Shown piece by piece: positions 1 to 8,322 of a stretch of DNA of 35,257 nt. A program made the position numbers and the translations under genes. Origin of the DNA: Oceanospirillaceae bacterium (GTDB taxonomy: Bacteria > Pseudomonadota > Gammaproteobacteria > Pseudomonadales > Balneatricaceae); assembly GCA_013215445.1 (NCBI GenBank), contig JABSRA010000047.1, forward strand, positions 1 through 35,257, given 5' to 3'. The notes beneath the pieces were generated by a model. It was not told the DNA's origin. It saw only the letters and a list, made by a program, of their open reading frames with translations, and ran no database searches. Position 1 is the first letter of the stretch; every line of letters starts with the position of its first letter.

Positions 1-30
1 CTAATCAAGCGATAGATCAGCTTACAACCA

Positions 31-741
31 TTATGCAGGTGCATCGATCAATACAATTTCACAATCACTCAGTGCTGTAATAGTGATAGATGCACTATTT
101 GTCACCTCGGCGCCGTCACCTTTTTCGAGGGTTAATTGCTGATTCTGGTCACTAATTTGAAACTGCCCTTTTGAGGCTAGCACATAAGCCTGATGAATAA
201 TGGGCTGCGACAGAGTATCACCGGCACGCATAAATCCACCAAATATTCGCGCCTGTTGATAAATGAAGAGTGCCTTATCCCGGTCCTCTGCATAACCAGA
301 AACTAACAGTGGCAATTGATCGACAGCGGCCTGATCGGGAAAAGCGCGGCTCTCCCAGCGCGGCTCAACATTTCTTTGGTTAGTTTCTATCCAGATCTGA
401 TACAAGGTGAGGTCTTCATCCTCAAGGTTGTATTCACTGTGTACGATGCCTTTACCTGCACTCATCACCTGAATAACCCCGGTATTAGTCACCCCCTTAT
501 TACCCTCGCTGTCTTGATGGGTAATGGCACCGCTGCGCACGTATGTAATAATTTCCATATTGTTATGCGGGTGAGGTGGAAAACCCTTGCCCGCTTCAAG
601 CCAATCGTCGTTGATCACCCGCACACAGCCAAAGCCCATCCGCTTTGGGTTGTAATAGTTGGCAAAGCTAAAGTGGTGTTTGGCTTTGAGCCAACCGTGA
701 TCGGCACCACCTAGAGAGGTGTAGGGAATGTGGATTAACAT
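31..741 (-). CDS. Pirin family protein (YhhW-like, putative quercetin 2,3-dioxygenase)
   Basis: A 236-residue bicupin of the pirin family. The N-terminal cupin carries the four expected metal ligands: His57 and His59 in PHPHNNMEI, and His101 and Glu103 in GKGIVHSEYN. This spacing is that of E. coli YhhW, whose family can cleave quercetin with a bound divalent metal; the natural substrate is unknown. The C-terminal cupin (about 130-236) lacks an obvious metal site, as is usual. It lies 65 bp downstream of the glutathionyl-hydroquinone reductase on the same strand, so co-transcription is likely. A GGAG sits about 12 nt before the ATG, a rather long spacing. The family is sure; the activity is inferred. 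Confidence 0.93.
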   Translation of the reverse strand: MLIHIPYTSLGGADHGWLKAKHHFSFANYYNPKRMGFGCVRVINDDWLEAGKGFPPHPHNNMEIITYVRSGAITHQDSEGNKGVTNTGVIQVMSAGKGIVHSEYNLEDEDLTLYQIWIETNQRNVEPRWESRAFPDQAAVDQLPLLVSGYAEDRDKALFIYQQARIFGGFMRAGDTLSQPIIHQAYVLASKGQFQISDQNQQLTLEKGDGAEVTNSASITITALSDCEIVLIDAPA

Positions 742-806
742 GTTGTGTTTCTGCTCCTCAGCTTAATTTCGCTACGTTTATCTTCTTTTAACTAGCGTAA
801 TGGCGA

Positions 807-1781
807 CTATGCAAACCTATTTCTATCGTGGCTCCCGGAAAAGCTTTGCTGGGGGCCTAAGGGCACAATACGTGTTGGGTTGATAGACTCATGGCTAGCG
901 TAATAGTGTCGTTTACTGTATTCAAGATCTACTGTCTCAAGCACACCAGGCACTTGATAGAGCTCGCGTAGATAATTACTAATATGGTGATACTCGCTGA
1001 GCTTGGCCTTATTGCATTTAAAGTGGCCGTGATAAATAGCATCAAAGCGAATCAAGGTGGTAAAGAGACGCCAGTCAGCTTCGGTGGTCTGTTGCCCAAT
1101 TAAGTAGCGCTGCTTAGAGAGGCGCTCTTCCAGCCAGTCTAAAGTGTCAAATAACTGCGTGTAAGCACTGTTATAGGCTTCCTGGCTGGTGGCAAATCCC
1201 GCCCGATAAACGCCGTTGTTAAGAGTGTCGTAGATTCTTTGATTGACGCTCTCAATCTCCTCCCGCTGTGCTGCGGGGAAATAGTCATCTGTATTCGAAG
1301 TTAAGTGATCGAAGGCACTGTTGAAGATGCGGATAATCTCCACAGATTCGTTATTGACGATTGTCTGCGTTTTTTTGTCCCATAATATCGGTACGGTCAC
1401 TCTGCCTTCGTACTGGGGATTGGACTTTAAATACAGCTGGTAGGCATAGTTAAATTGATAGAGTGAATCTCGGTAGGCTCCTGACTCTGCTGTATCGAAT
1501 TCCCAGCCGTTGTCTAACATCTCTGGCTTGACCACGCTGACAGAAATGAGTGACTCCAACTGCTTTAATTTACGAAAAATCAGGGTGCGGTGTGCCCAGG
1601 GGCAGGCGAGAGAGACATACAGATGATAGCGGTCGGCCTCAGCGGGGTACAAACTGCCCGCTTCATTGGAAAGCGTATTTCTAAACATGCTTTCTTGGCG
1701 AACAAACTTACCATCATTGTTTTTGGTATCGTACCATTGATCGACCCATTGTCCTGCGACTATTAATCCCATGTTATTCAC
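807..1781 (-). CDS. yqjG: Glutathionyl-hydroquinone reductase (YqjG/ECM4-type glutathione S-transferase, Xi class)
   Basis: A 324-residue cytosolic protein that reduces glutathionyl-(hydro)quinones, freeing hydroquinone and glutathione disulfide. The thioredoxin-fold N-terminal half holds the class signature SLACPWAHRT with catalytic Cys60, followed by the all-alpha GST C-terminal half (about 170-315). Length matches the family (E. coli YqjG is about 328 residues). An alternative start is Met4. The gene is divergent from a LysR regulator and followed by a pirin gene; E. coli also keeps yqjG near a LysR gene and a pirin (the yhaJ/yhaK region), which supports a role in quinone or aromatic-electrophile detoxification. 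Confidence 0.93.
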   Translation of the reverse strand: MNNMGLIVAGQWVDQWYDTKNNDGKFVRQESMFRNTLSNEAGSLYPAEADRYHLYVSLACPWAHRTLIFRKLKQLESLISVSVVKPEMLDNGWEFDTAESGAYRDSLYQFNYAYQLYLKSNPQYEGRVTVPILWDKKTQTIVNNESVEIIRIFNSAFDHLTSNTDDYFPAAQREEIESVNQRIYDTLNNGVYRAGFATSQEAYNSAYTQLFDTLDWLEERLSKQRYLIGQQTTEADWRLFTTLIRFDAIYHGHFKCNKAKLSEYHHISNYLRELYQVPGVLETVDLEYSKRHYYASHESINPTRIVPLGPQQSFSGSHDRNRFA

Positions 1782-1832
1782 CCTTAATTGGTAATTTGAT
1801 CAGTGTTAAATGTTGCAATTGCACTGAGTTAC

Positions 1833-1861
1833 TTGACCTGATTAGTATAGTTCTTTAGTAT
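1833..1861 (+). promoter_or_regulatory. Candidate sigma-70 promoter for the lysR gene
   Basis: A TTGACC box (1833-1838), a 17-bp spacer and a TAGTAT box (1856-1861) lie 43 bp before the LysR start codon. The -35 matches consensus at 5 of 6 positions and the -10 at 4 of 6. The shared 122-bp divergent region also holds a 10-nt palindrome, TGCAATTGCA (1814-1823). No clear T-N11-A LysR box could be assigned. Found by eye only. Confidence 0.4.
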
Positions 1862-1903
1862 TTTGCAATAAATATCCTTTTAGTTAAATAATAGTTACGC
1901 TAT

Positions 1904-2782
1904 ATGCAACAATATGATTTTATCGCACTGCGCAGTTTTGTCGCAGTCGTCGAGGTGGGTAGCTTTAAAGGCGCAGCCGAATTTTTACAGGTGAGTACTG
2001 CTGCCATTAGTCGTCGAATCTCGGGGCTGGAGTCGACGATGGGGGTAAAGCTACTGAATAGAACCACCCGCCAGATTGATTTGACCGAGGCGGGTAGGCA
2101 ATTTTATCAGGATGTTACCGAAATTTTTGTATCACTTGATCAGGCCTGGGAAAAAGTACAACTGGGCACCGCGACGATTAAAGGCACTTTGCGCATCGCG
2201 GCGCCACTGAGCTTCGGAATGTCAAAATTATCCCCCGCACTGCCCAACTTTATGCGACGCTATCCTGAAATTGAGGTGCAACTGCAACTGAGTGATGGCA
2301 TGACAGATCTGGTGGCCGATGGCATAGACGTGGCGATTCGCATCGGAAAATTGCAAGACTCTAGTTTGGTCGCCACCCATATCAGCGACATTGAACGGGT
2401 GTTTTGTGCCAGTGCGGCTTATCTGCAGCGCTTTGGTGAGCCCCAGAGTTTATTAGATTTATCGACACACAACTGGTTACAGTATTCGCTCGGTAGCGTT
2501 AAGGAACAGTGGCGCATCGTGGGTAATCGGCCGCTGGTGCTCAGCGGATCGTTAACCAGTAATAATGGTGATGTATTAAAAGATGCCATCGTGCAGGGCA
2601 TTGGTATTTCCCTACTGCCAAAATTTATCGTAGAGCAAGCGCTTGCCACTGGTGACCTCCAGGAAATACTAATGGATTATAAACCAGCGCCTTTAGGCCT
2701 GTATGCCCTCAGGCCATCGCGGCTATACACCCCAGGTAAAGTGAAAGTGCTGATAGACTATTTAGCTGAAATCTGCGTTTGA
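1904..2782 (+). CDS. LysR family transcriptional regulator
   Basis: A 292-residue regulator. Residues 1-65 form the winged helix-turn-helix (FVAVVEVGSFKGAAEFLQVS, then ISRRISGLE), and 88-290 form a periplasmic-binding-like effector domain. The subtype resembles the CrgA/DmlR group (RTTRQIDLTEAGRQFYQ) rather than E. coli YhaJ, despite the similar neighbourhood. It is transcribed away from the quinone reductase/pirin pair, so by the usual LysR logic it probably regulates that pair and itself. The effector is unknown. Its stop lies 8 bp from the convergent end of the RstB-like kinase. Confidence 0.93.
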   Translation: MQQYDFIALRSFVAVVEVGSFKGAAEFLQVSTAAISRRISGLESTMGVKLLNRTTRQIDLTEAGRQFYQDVTEIFVSLDQAWEKVQLGTATIKGTLRIAAPLSFGMSKLSPALPNFMRRYPEIEVQLQLSDGMTDLVADGIDVAIRIGKLQDSSLVATHISDIERVFCASAAYLQRFGEPQSLLDLSTHNWLQYSLGSVKEQWRIVGNRPLVLSGSLTSNNGDVLKDAIVQGIGISLLPKFIVEQALATGDLQEILMDYKPAPLGLYALRPSRLYTPGKVKVLIDYLAEICV

Positions 2783-2790
2783 TGGCCAGC

Positions 2791-4074
2791 TTAAGTGATG
2801 TTCAAGGGGATATACATACTGACGCAAGCGCCACCTAAACTCGATTGTGAAATAAGTAGTTTTCCGCCGTGTTGCTGGACGATTGCCCGTACAATAGAGA
2901 GTCCTAAACCATGGCCACCTGAGTCCCTAGTGCGAGCATCATCTAGGCGCTCAAAGGGGTCTAGTACTCTATTTCTCTCGTTTTCTGGGATACCCAAACC
3001 ATCGTCTTCGACGCAGATAATGCAGTGCTGTTTAGCGACGACATAACTGATTTTAATTTGTTGTTGGGAGTGAGTATCGGCATTTCGCACCAGATTACTC
3101 AGGGCGCGCATGATTAATCTCGAATCAAAGCGCAAGCTCAGCGACGGGCCAATTTCTATGGCCAGGGTTTTTTTGCAGCTGCGCTGTAAAATTGTTCGGT
3201 GAGCACTTAGCCAGCTCTGTAATTGGTGGACTTCTAAGGAGAATAACTCTTCGTTGAGCTCCATTTTTGCGTAACTAAGCATTTCGTTAACGAGTTGATC
3301 AAGCTCGGATAGATCTTCTTCGATACCATCAATGTAAAGTTTATGATCCGCTTCACTGGTGCCGTATTCCAGTAACTCAGCCTGACAGCGCAGCCGAAAT
3401 ATAGGGGTGCGCAACTCGTGTGCGACGGCATTGGTCAGTCGTTGGTGACTGGCGATCAGTTGTTCTAGGCGCTCAGCCATTTTATTAAAGGCGCTGTTTA
3501 GTCCACCGACTTGATGTTTGAACTTTTCAGGCACTCTGGTGCTGAAATCGCCATTGGCAATTTTAATGGCTGACAATTCTAATATTTTGAGTTTGCGCTG
3601 TAAAAAATAGACCCAGGGACCTAACGTGAAGGCGATGGTTAAGAAAAATCCCAACATATAAATAGTGCCTAAGGTTTTTTCTGCCTGCCAGCGACGGGAG
3701 TTTTTATCCGGGGTGACAGAGTAAAATTGTTGGTTTTCCATGCGCATATAAACGGTCATTTTTCCGCCGAAACCGGTTTTAACGAAAATACCTGAGTGCT
3801 TAATTTCGGTGAAATTTAACGTGTCTGGTTCGGGGACTTTCTCCAGCAGTAAATCTTCAGCTTTGAGAGCTTGATGCATTGCCTGATACATCGTCTGCTC
3901 GCCTCCCAGGGCGTAAATTTGCTCGAATAAGCCGGAGTAGGCTTCAACAGACTTGCTGATATTTTCCATTTCAACATTGTAATAGTGTTTACTGCTGACA
4001 TAGTCAATGGCAAAAAATATGGCGAAGACGGCACCGATGATAGTGATGTACAAGCTAAGAAATAAACGGGCCAT
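2791..4074 (-). CDS. rstB: RstB-like sensor histidine kinase
   Basis: A 427-residue inner-membrane sensor kinase. TM1 is at about 6-26, a periplasmic sensor at 27-134, TM2 at about 136-158 and HAMP at 158-212. HisKA has phospho-acceptor His219 in AVAHELRTP. The ATPase domain has an N box around Asn327/Asn331, a G1 box EDDGLGIP (356-363) and a G2 box GHGLGLSIV. Length and the HELRTP context fit RstB (about 433 residues). Its natural partner is probably the RstA-like regulator at 6649-7377 on the same strand, but 2.6 kb with two unrelated genes separates them. There is no clear ribosome-binding site. Kinase certain, RstB assignment likely. Confidence 0.85.
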   Translation of the reverse strand: MARLFLSLYITIIGAVFAIFFAIDYVSSKHYYNVEMENISKSVEAYSGLFEQIYALGGEQTMYQAMHQALKAEDLLLEKVPEPDTLNFTEIKHSGIFVKTGFGGKMTVYMRMENQQFYSVTPDKNSRRWQAEKTLGTIYMLGFFLTIAFTLGPWVYFLQRKLKILELSAIKIANGDFSTRVPEKFKHQVGGLNSAFNKMAERLEQLIASHQRLTNAVAHELRTPIFRLRCQAELLEYGTSEADHKLYIDGIEEDLSELDQLVNEMLSYAKMELNEELFSLEVHQLQSWLSAHRTILQRSCKKTLAIEIGPSLSLRFDSRLIMRALSNLVRNADTHSQQQIKISYVVAKQHCIICVEDDGLGIPENERNRVLDPFERLDDARTRDSGGHGLGLSIVRAIVQQHGGKLLISQSSLGGACVSMYIPLNIT

Positions 4075-4650
4075 AAAGTTAAATACTCAAAGTGTTAACT
4101 TGCGACATCCGCATCACGATATGGGCGATGCTAAGACAGGCAAACAACGGTGCAATAGCGGAGTCAGTTTGCCCCGTTTTGACGGTGTATGATGCTCTCT
4201 GGATAAATTATGCCGAGGTATTAATCTATACTCTCATAACTGGGTCAATCAATCTGTCTGTGATTGTATTGGTTTGTAAGTGTAGCAGAGGTATATAGTG
4301 TCATACCAAGGATTAAATGGGAGTCGTTGTTACTTATAAAAATGTCTGCTGCTGACACGAAGTGGATGTTTCAATTAGAGCTACTTTGAACAGATTAGTG
4401 CGCAGTATTCGCTATCCGCGCGTAGCTTGCATTGAACGCTGTGTTCGTACTATATCTGCGAATATGCTCGAAAATTCAGTTGCAAAAAATCCACGCCATT
4501 TTTGTTGAAAACGATTGCAATCAACGGTGAGTTCTATGATGATCTTTTAATAATGTACAAGAATTCTAGATTACTTGGTTTGGTGAAAAGATGCGCGGTA
4601 TTTGTCTTTAATGATTTAGGCTATTTCAACCTTATTAGCATGGAGAAAAA
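4075..4650. other. Gene-poor 576-bp gap between rstB and the LysE-type exporter
   Basis: AT-rich, with no ORF longer than about 70 codons and none with a plausible start and recognisable product. I see no strong hairpin or RNA gene. It should hold promoters for both divergent genes, but I could not assign them. It is the left flank of the segment that separates rstA from rstB. Confidence 0.5.
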
Positions 4651-5280
4651 ATGAATTTTGATACTTGGATAGTCTTTGTATTTACTCTATATGCGGTATC
4701 TATTATCCCCGGGCCAAGCATGATTATTGCTCTCACACATGGTATGCAGTATGGCGCAAAGGCAGCTCTAGCCACTGCATCCGGTAATGCTTTAGCTTCA
4801 TGTATTCAGGCAGTTGTTTCGATTGCAGGTTTGGGTGTTATTATTGCTACATCAGGTACTGTATTTATGGTCATTAAGTATCTAGGTGCCATTTATCTTA
4901 TCTACTTAGGTATCATGCTATGGCGAAGCCCCGCTTGGTATATTCAAAATCGCTCACAGGACCATAAAAAAAGCCAAGCACCTTTGATTAAAATGTTTAA
5001 GCAAGGTTTTATCGTTGCCATAGGCAACCCTAAAGCAATCGTTTTTTTTACCGCCCTTTTTCCACAATTTCTAACCACACAAAGTAGCAGTTTCTCTCAT
5101 TACGCACTCATGGTATTAGTCACTTGCAGTTCTGCATTTATTTGCGCGATGCTCTATGCCATTGGCGGTAATAAAATTGCCCAGCTATGCAAAAATTCGA
5201 ATATCAGTAAGTTTGTCAATAAAATCACAGGTGGCTTTTTTGTTACTGGTGGCTTGGGCATTATGTTATCTAGTCGCTAA
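4651..5280 (+). CDS. LysE/RhtB family amino-acid exporter
   Basis: A 209-residue polytopic inner-membrane protein, typical in size for LysE/RhtB exporters, which expel amino acids or homoserine lactones. The family signature IIPGPSM is at 19-25, with about six hydrophobic segments (6-26, 40-63, 70-90, 112-137, 145-168, 187-207) and the conserved GNPKAIVFFTALFPQF stretch at about 130-145. The start is supported by GGAGA 6-7 nt upstream. It stands alone in AT-rich DNA between rstA and rstB and may be an acquired gene. The substrate cannot be read from the sequence. Confidence 0.9.
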   Translation: MNFDTWIVFVFTLYAVSIIPGPSMIIALTHGMQYGAKAALATASGNALASCIQAVVSIAGLGVIIATSGTVFMVIKYLGAIYLIYLGIMLWRSPAWYIQNRSQDHKKSQAPLIKMFKQGFIVAIGNPKAIVFFTALFPQFLTTQSSSFSHYALMVLVTCSSAFICAMLYAIGGNKIAQLCKNSNISKFVNKITGGFFVTGGLGIMLSSR

Positions 5281-5624
5281 TCAGTGGTGTTACATAAGTG
5301 TCGTCATGGCGCATTAATTAAAATAGTACAAAGCTATACCCTTAAAACACTCTTAATAACGTCCGTTATCAGGTCGATAGTCGTCATCTCTAATCGATAA
5401 CTCAGCTATTGAAAGTCAACCTGGGTAGCGCCAAGAGCTGACACTTCTGTGGATCTATAATTGGCAGCCGCCGCTGATAGGCCTACTGTTGTAACAGGGG
5501 ATGACAGCTCATAGTGCTTATTTTTGATGCGTATGATTGGGCCTCAGTAAAGATTTTCGGCGATAGTCTCCCAAGCATCTATTGATAGCTGGTGGATGTA
5601 CTGAGGGAACAAATAGCGGATGGT
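5281..5624. other. 344-bp convergent gap with no recognisable gene
   Basis: This separates the converging 3' ends of the LysE-type exporter and the solute-binding-like protein. It holds a short perfect inverted repeat, ATAACG-TC-CGTTAT (about 5357-5370), and a weak CTGTT/AACAG hairpin. Neither is followed by a T-run, so no terminator is called. Confidence 0.45.
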
Positions 5625-6407
5625 TTAATATAATTCAGCCACCTTAAAGTCTTTGCCAATTAATCGATGAATAACGCCGCCCTTATACAGTTTTCGGTAT
5701 GCTGCATTAAACCGGTCGACAATTTTTTTGTCGGTAGAGGCCTTCGAGAAGGCAATGAAATATGCAACAGCTTGATGATCAAAAGCGTAGCTAAGGTTGC
5801 CAATTCCCAATGAGCCAATTAGGAATTTACCGATATCCTTATTTAGATAAACAGCATCTACTCTACCCCGAGATAGCTTTTTTAACCCGGCTTCTTGGTC
5901 AAAACTCATGTCTATGTTTAAGTTTACGATTTCATTTTTGATTAGCTCAAGATTACGAGAGCTTTTTGACGGGCCATGAACAGAGATTGTATACCCTTGC
6001 AAATCTAAGATTGAGCTTGGCTTGCGCAGATCACTATTTCTAATAAAAAAACCATAACCAGTTTCGATGATTGGAGGCGAATAATAGAGCCAGCCAGTGC
6101 GCTCTTCGCTCCAAGCCAATGTGGCAACACCATTAACTTTCTTCTGTTTAAATATGCTGCCTATTTTTACCATACGTTTCGCTCTATTCCAGCTCTCGAC
6201 ATACTCAATACTGCATGAAATTTGCATTTCATCACAAATTTTGTGGATGACTCTGATAAAAGGGCCGCGCATGCCTTGTTCTGTCTTGTATTGGAAAGGG
6301 GCGGCATTAGGAGTCACGAAAGTTAACTCTGCACTATAAAGAGTATTAGTGGATAGCGATAAAATGAGCAATGGTAGCAAATGCCACGGAACTGAAGGGT
6401 ATCTCAT
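5625..6407 (-). CDS. Periplasmic solute-binding-like protein (SBP_bac_3 fold)
   Basis: A 260-residue protein with a hydrophobic signal peptide (about 1-27, likely cleavage after LYSA) and the fold of extracellular solute-binding protein family 3. Recognisable elements are a GPFIRVIHKICDEM helix, the SEERTGWLYYSPPIIETGYGFFIR strand-and-hinge region (about 95-119) and LSRGRVDAVYLN near 179-190. No transporter permease or ATPase lies nearby, so it may be a stand-alone periplasmic sensor or binding protein. It lies between rstA and rstB on the same strand. A role in ligand sensing for that system is possible but unsupported. Confidence 0.82.
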   Translation of the reverse strand: MRYPSVPWHLLPLLILSLSTNTLYSAELTFVTPNAAPFQYKTEQGMRGPFIRVIHKICDEMQISCSIEYVESWNRAKRMVKIGSIFKQKKVNGVATLAWSEERTGWLYYSPPIIETGYGFFIRNSDLRKPSSILDLQGYTISVHGPSKSSRNLELIKNEIVNLNIDMSFDQEAGLKKLSRGRVDAVYLNKDIGKFLIGSLGIGNLSYAFDHQAVAYFIAFSKASTDKKIVDRFNAAYRKLYKGGVIHRLIGKDFKVAELY

Positions 6408-6522
6408 GGTGTTATCTTTTTTAAGGGAAGCGAATAAGTCATTGATGGTGCAATTATATAGGATGTAATAATTGTCACAATAGGACTTAAGCTGAATTAT
6501 TACAGGTGTTTGTAAGTATACG

Positions 6523-6563
6523 AACAGCCAATTCTACTTACTCAGGACGTAGAATTGGCAGTT
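6523..6563. repeat. Strong inverted repeat between rstA and the solute-binding gene
   Basis: Arms AACAGCCAATTCTAC (6523-6537) and GTAGAATTGGCAGTT (6549-6563) pair at 14 of 15 positions around an 11-nt loop. It lies 86 bp past the rstA stop and 116 bp before the start of the minus-strand solute-binding gene. Neither strand has a following T-run, so it is not a classical rho-independent terminator. A transcript-stabilising hairpin, a terminator or a junction mark are alternatives. Confidence 0.7.
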
Positions 6564-6648
6564 ATGCGTCAAACAAAAACGGAGCTATTCAATGTCACTA
6601 GATAGGTTTGAAATTACTCGACTACCACCAGGGTTATGCCGATAGGGC

Positions 6649-7377
6649 TTACCACTCACTAGATACCAGCAAGTAGCCCTTGCCCCGCAGGGTTATAATC
6701 CGCTTTGGCAGGGCGGGATCGTCTTGCAGTTTTTTGCGCAGCAGTACAATTTTGTTATCGATAGTTCTATCTAAACCATCGTAATCAATGCCCCTAGTTA
6801 ACTTAACCAGCCGCTCTCTGGAGAGTACTTGATCGGCGTGTTCGACTAAAATCCACAGTAAATCAAATTCACTGGGGGTTAAATTGACCCTTTGCTGGTC
6901 AAGTAAGGCGTGTTGGGTCAATTTATTTAAGCTGAGGCTACTCAGTTGCAACAGATGAGGATCGATATTTGGTTGAGGGGTAGAGTTCGCCAATGGCGAG
7001 TTCTCTTCAGGTAATTCTTTGCGGCGTAACAACATGCGAATTCTGGCCAGCAAAACTCTAGGTTTAATTGGCTTACAGACGTAATCATCGGCGCCCATTT
7101 CCAGAGCAGCTACTTGGTCCATATCATCATCACTGGCGGTTAAAATTAATATTTTGCCGCTAAAGCTAGTACGTATTTCTCGAGTGACACTCAATCCATC
7201 CATCCCCGGCAGCATTAAGTCCAAAATCAACAGGGCGGGAGAGTGCTCAATAATGAGTTTTTCTGTATCTGAGCCGTCATGCCCAACGCTAACCTCAAAA
7301 CCATTGCGAGTGAGGTACAAGCTCAATAATTTAGTGAGCTTTTTGTCATCTTCTATGAGTAATATTTTTTCTGCCAT
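6649..7377 (-). CDS. rstA: RstA-like OmpR-family response regulator
   Basis: A 242-residue cytosolic regulator. The receiver domain (1-120) has acidic residues Asp10/Asp11, phospho-acceptor Asp53 (LLILDLMLP) and a conserved Lys in VCKPIKP. The winged-helix DNA-binding domain (about 135-240) contains LTPSEFDLLWILVEHA and the stretch RGIDYDGLDRTIDNKI, which closely recalls E. coli RstA. The open frame extends 27 codons upstream to 7458 but that part is not receiver-like and has no ribosome-binding site, so Met at 7377 (MAEKILLIEDD) is preferred. The expected partner kinase is not adjacent but lies downstream at 2791-4074. Confidence 0.92.
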   Translation of the reverse strand: MAEKILLIEDDKKLTKLLSLYLTRNGFEVSVGHDGSDTEKLIIEHSPALLILDLMLPGMDGLSVTREIRTSFSGKILILTASDDDMDQVAALEMGADDYVCKPIKPRVLLARIRMLLRRKELPEENSPLANSTPQPNIDPHLLQLSSLSLNKLTQHALLDQQRVNLTPSEFDLLWILVEHADQVLSRERLVKLTRGIDYDGLDRTIDNKIVLLRKKLQDDPALPKRIITLRGKGYLLVSSEW

Positions 7378-7478
7378 GAGCTGTAATCTGAGTGTGGTTA
7401 TGGATGTATGCTTTTTAGCAGGTTTTAAGCATAATATATAGGCGTTACTGTAATCCATTGATTAATTGTGTGATTGAA

Positions 7479-7530
7479 ACACTCTAGGGTGTTGGCCGTG
7501 GCAAAATAGTAGTTTGAAAACGACAAACTA
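7479..7530. promoter_or_regulatory. Two inverted repeats upstream of rstA (possible operator region)
   Basis: ACACTCTAGGGTGT (7479-7492) is a 14-nt near-palindrome with one wobble pair. TAGTTTG (7510-7516) and CAAACTA (7524-7530) form a perfect 7-bp inverted repeat with a 7-nt spacer. Both sit in the 198-bp gap between the preceding hypothetical gene and rstA. They do not match the direct-repeat RstA box known from E. coli. Function inferred from position only. Confidence 0.3.
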
Positions 7531-7575
7531 TGTTGCACAAAGGGGAGAGTGAGGTGGAAGGTAGTATTGATAAGT

Positions 7576-8199
7576 TCATGGTTTGGTGGTCATCATTAGA
7601 AAACCACAAAATGCCGGATTGTTAGGGGTTAGCGAAGGGTTAACCTGGCTTTTAGCCTGATTAATGATCTCCCGGTAGCGTTGATAAAACGCCCAGCTGG
7701 GCGTGGGTTTATAAGTAATTTCAGTAATATCAAAGTACTTTAAGATGTTTTTAACGGTAGTCGGCTTGATGAATACTTCATCGTGCGGCGAGTAATAGGC
7801 GGGGATAATTGTCAGTAAACTCCACTTGGCAATCCTTTCCATAGCCAGTACTTGCATCAATCCCTCAAAGCCGCGCTGTTGATTACCATGTAAAAATTCC
7901 AGCAGTGAATCAACTAAATAGGCTTTATCGTACTCGTTTAATACTTGAATAAGACCTTTAAACTTGGGTTTTTCAAACATTGAAATCATTGAGGAGCGCG
8001 AAATTAGCTTTTGCATGTTCTGTGCGCATAAATGTACATTTCCCGCAGCGCTAGGGCTGAAATTTGCATGGGCGAAATCTGTCATTTTTCCAATCGGATG
8101 TTTCTTAGCGATAGGCTGCATTTTGATATCGTTAAAACCCTGGGGATAATCCAGCAAAAATATCTGCTGTAAATGCTGTAATTTGATGGGGTCTAGCAT
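7576..8199 (-). CDS. Conserved-looking hypothetical protein
   Basis: A 207-residue soluble protein with no signal peptide or membrane segment. I do not recognise a family. Visible traits are a basic N-terminal third, a central helical part (FKGLIQVLNEYDKAYLVDSL and FEGLMQVLAMERIAKW) and an FIKPTTVKNILKYFDI segment followed by a Pro/Trp/Tyr-rich motif (KPTPSWAFYQRYREI) near 165-185. Start choice: an ATG at 8211 has no ribosome-binding site, whereas ATG 8199 has GGAG six bases upstream, so 8199 is used. It precedes rstA on the same strand with a 198-bp gap and is divergent from the DUF2489-like gene. Confidence 0.75.
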   Translation of the reverse strand: MLDPIKLQHLQQIFLLDYPQGFNDIKMQPIAKKHPIGKMTDFAHANFSPSAAGNVHLCAQNMQKLISRSSMISMFEKPKFKGLIQVLNEYDKAYLVDSLLEFLHGNQQRGFEGLMQVLAMERIAKWSLLTIIPAYYSPHDEVFIKPTTVKNILKYFDITEITYKPTPSWAFYQRYREIINQAKSQVNPSLTPNNPAFCGFLMMTTKP

Positions 8200-8322
8200 G
8201 CAGTGCTCCATTATTTTGCATAAATAAGCTGGTTATTGGCCTAATTTTGCCAATTTTAAATTGATAGTGCAAATAGGTAATTAGTCGGTATAATTTGCAT
8301 TTTTAATTTAAGGTCTATTTCT

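Noticed and set aside
7378..7458. N-terminal extension of rstA (27 codons from ATG 7458)
   Set aside because: The receiver domain begins exactly at the internal Met (7377), and the extension has no ribosome-binding site and no family similarity.
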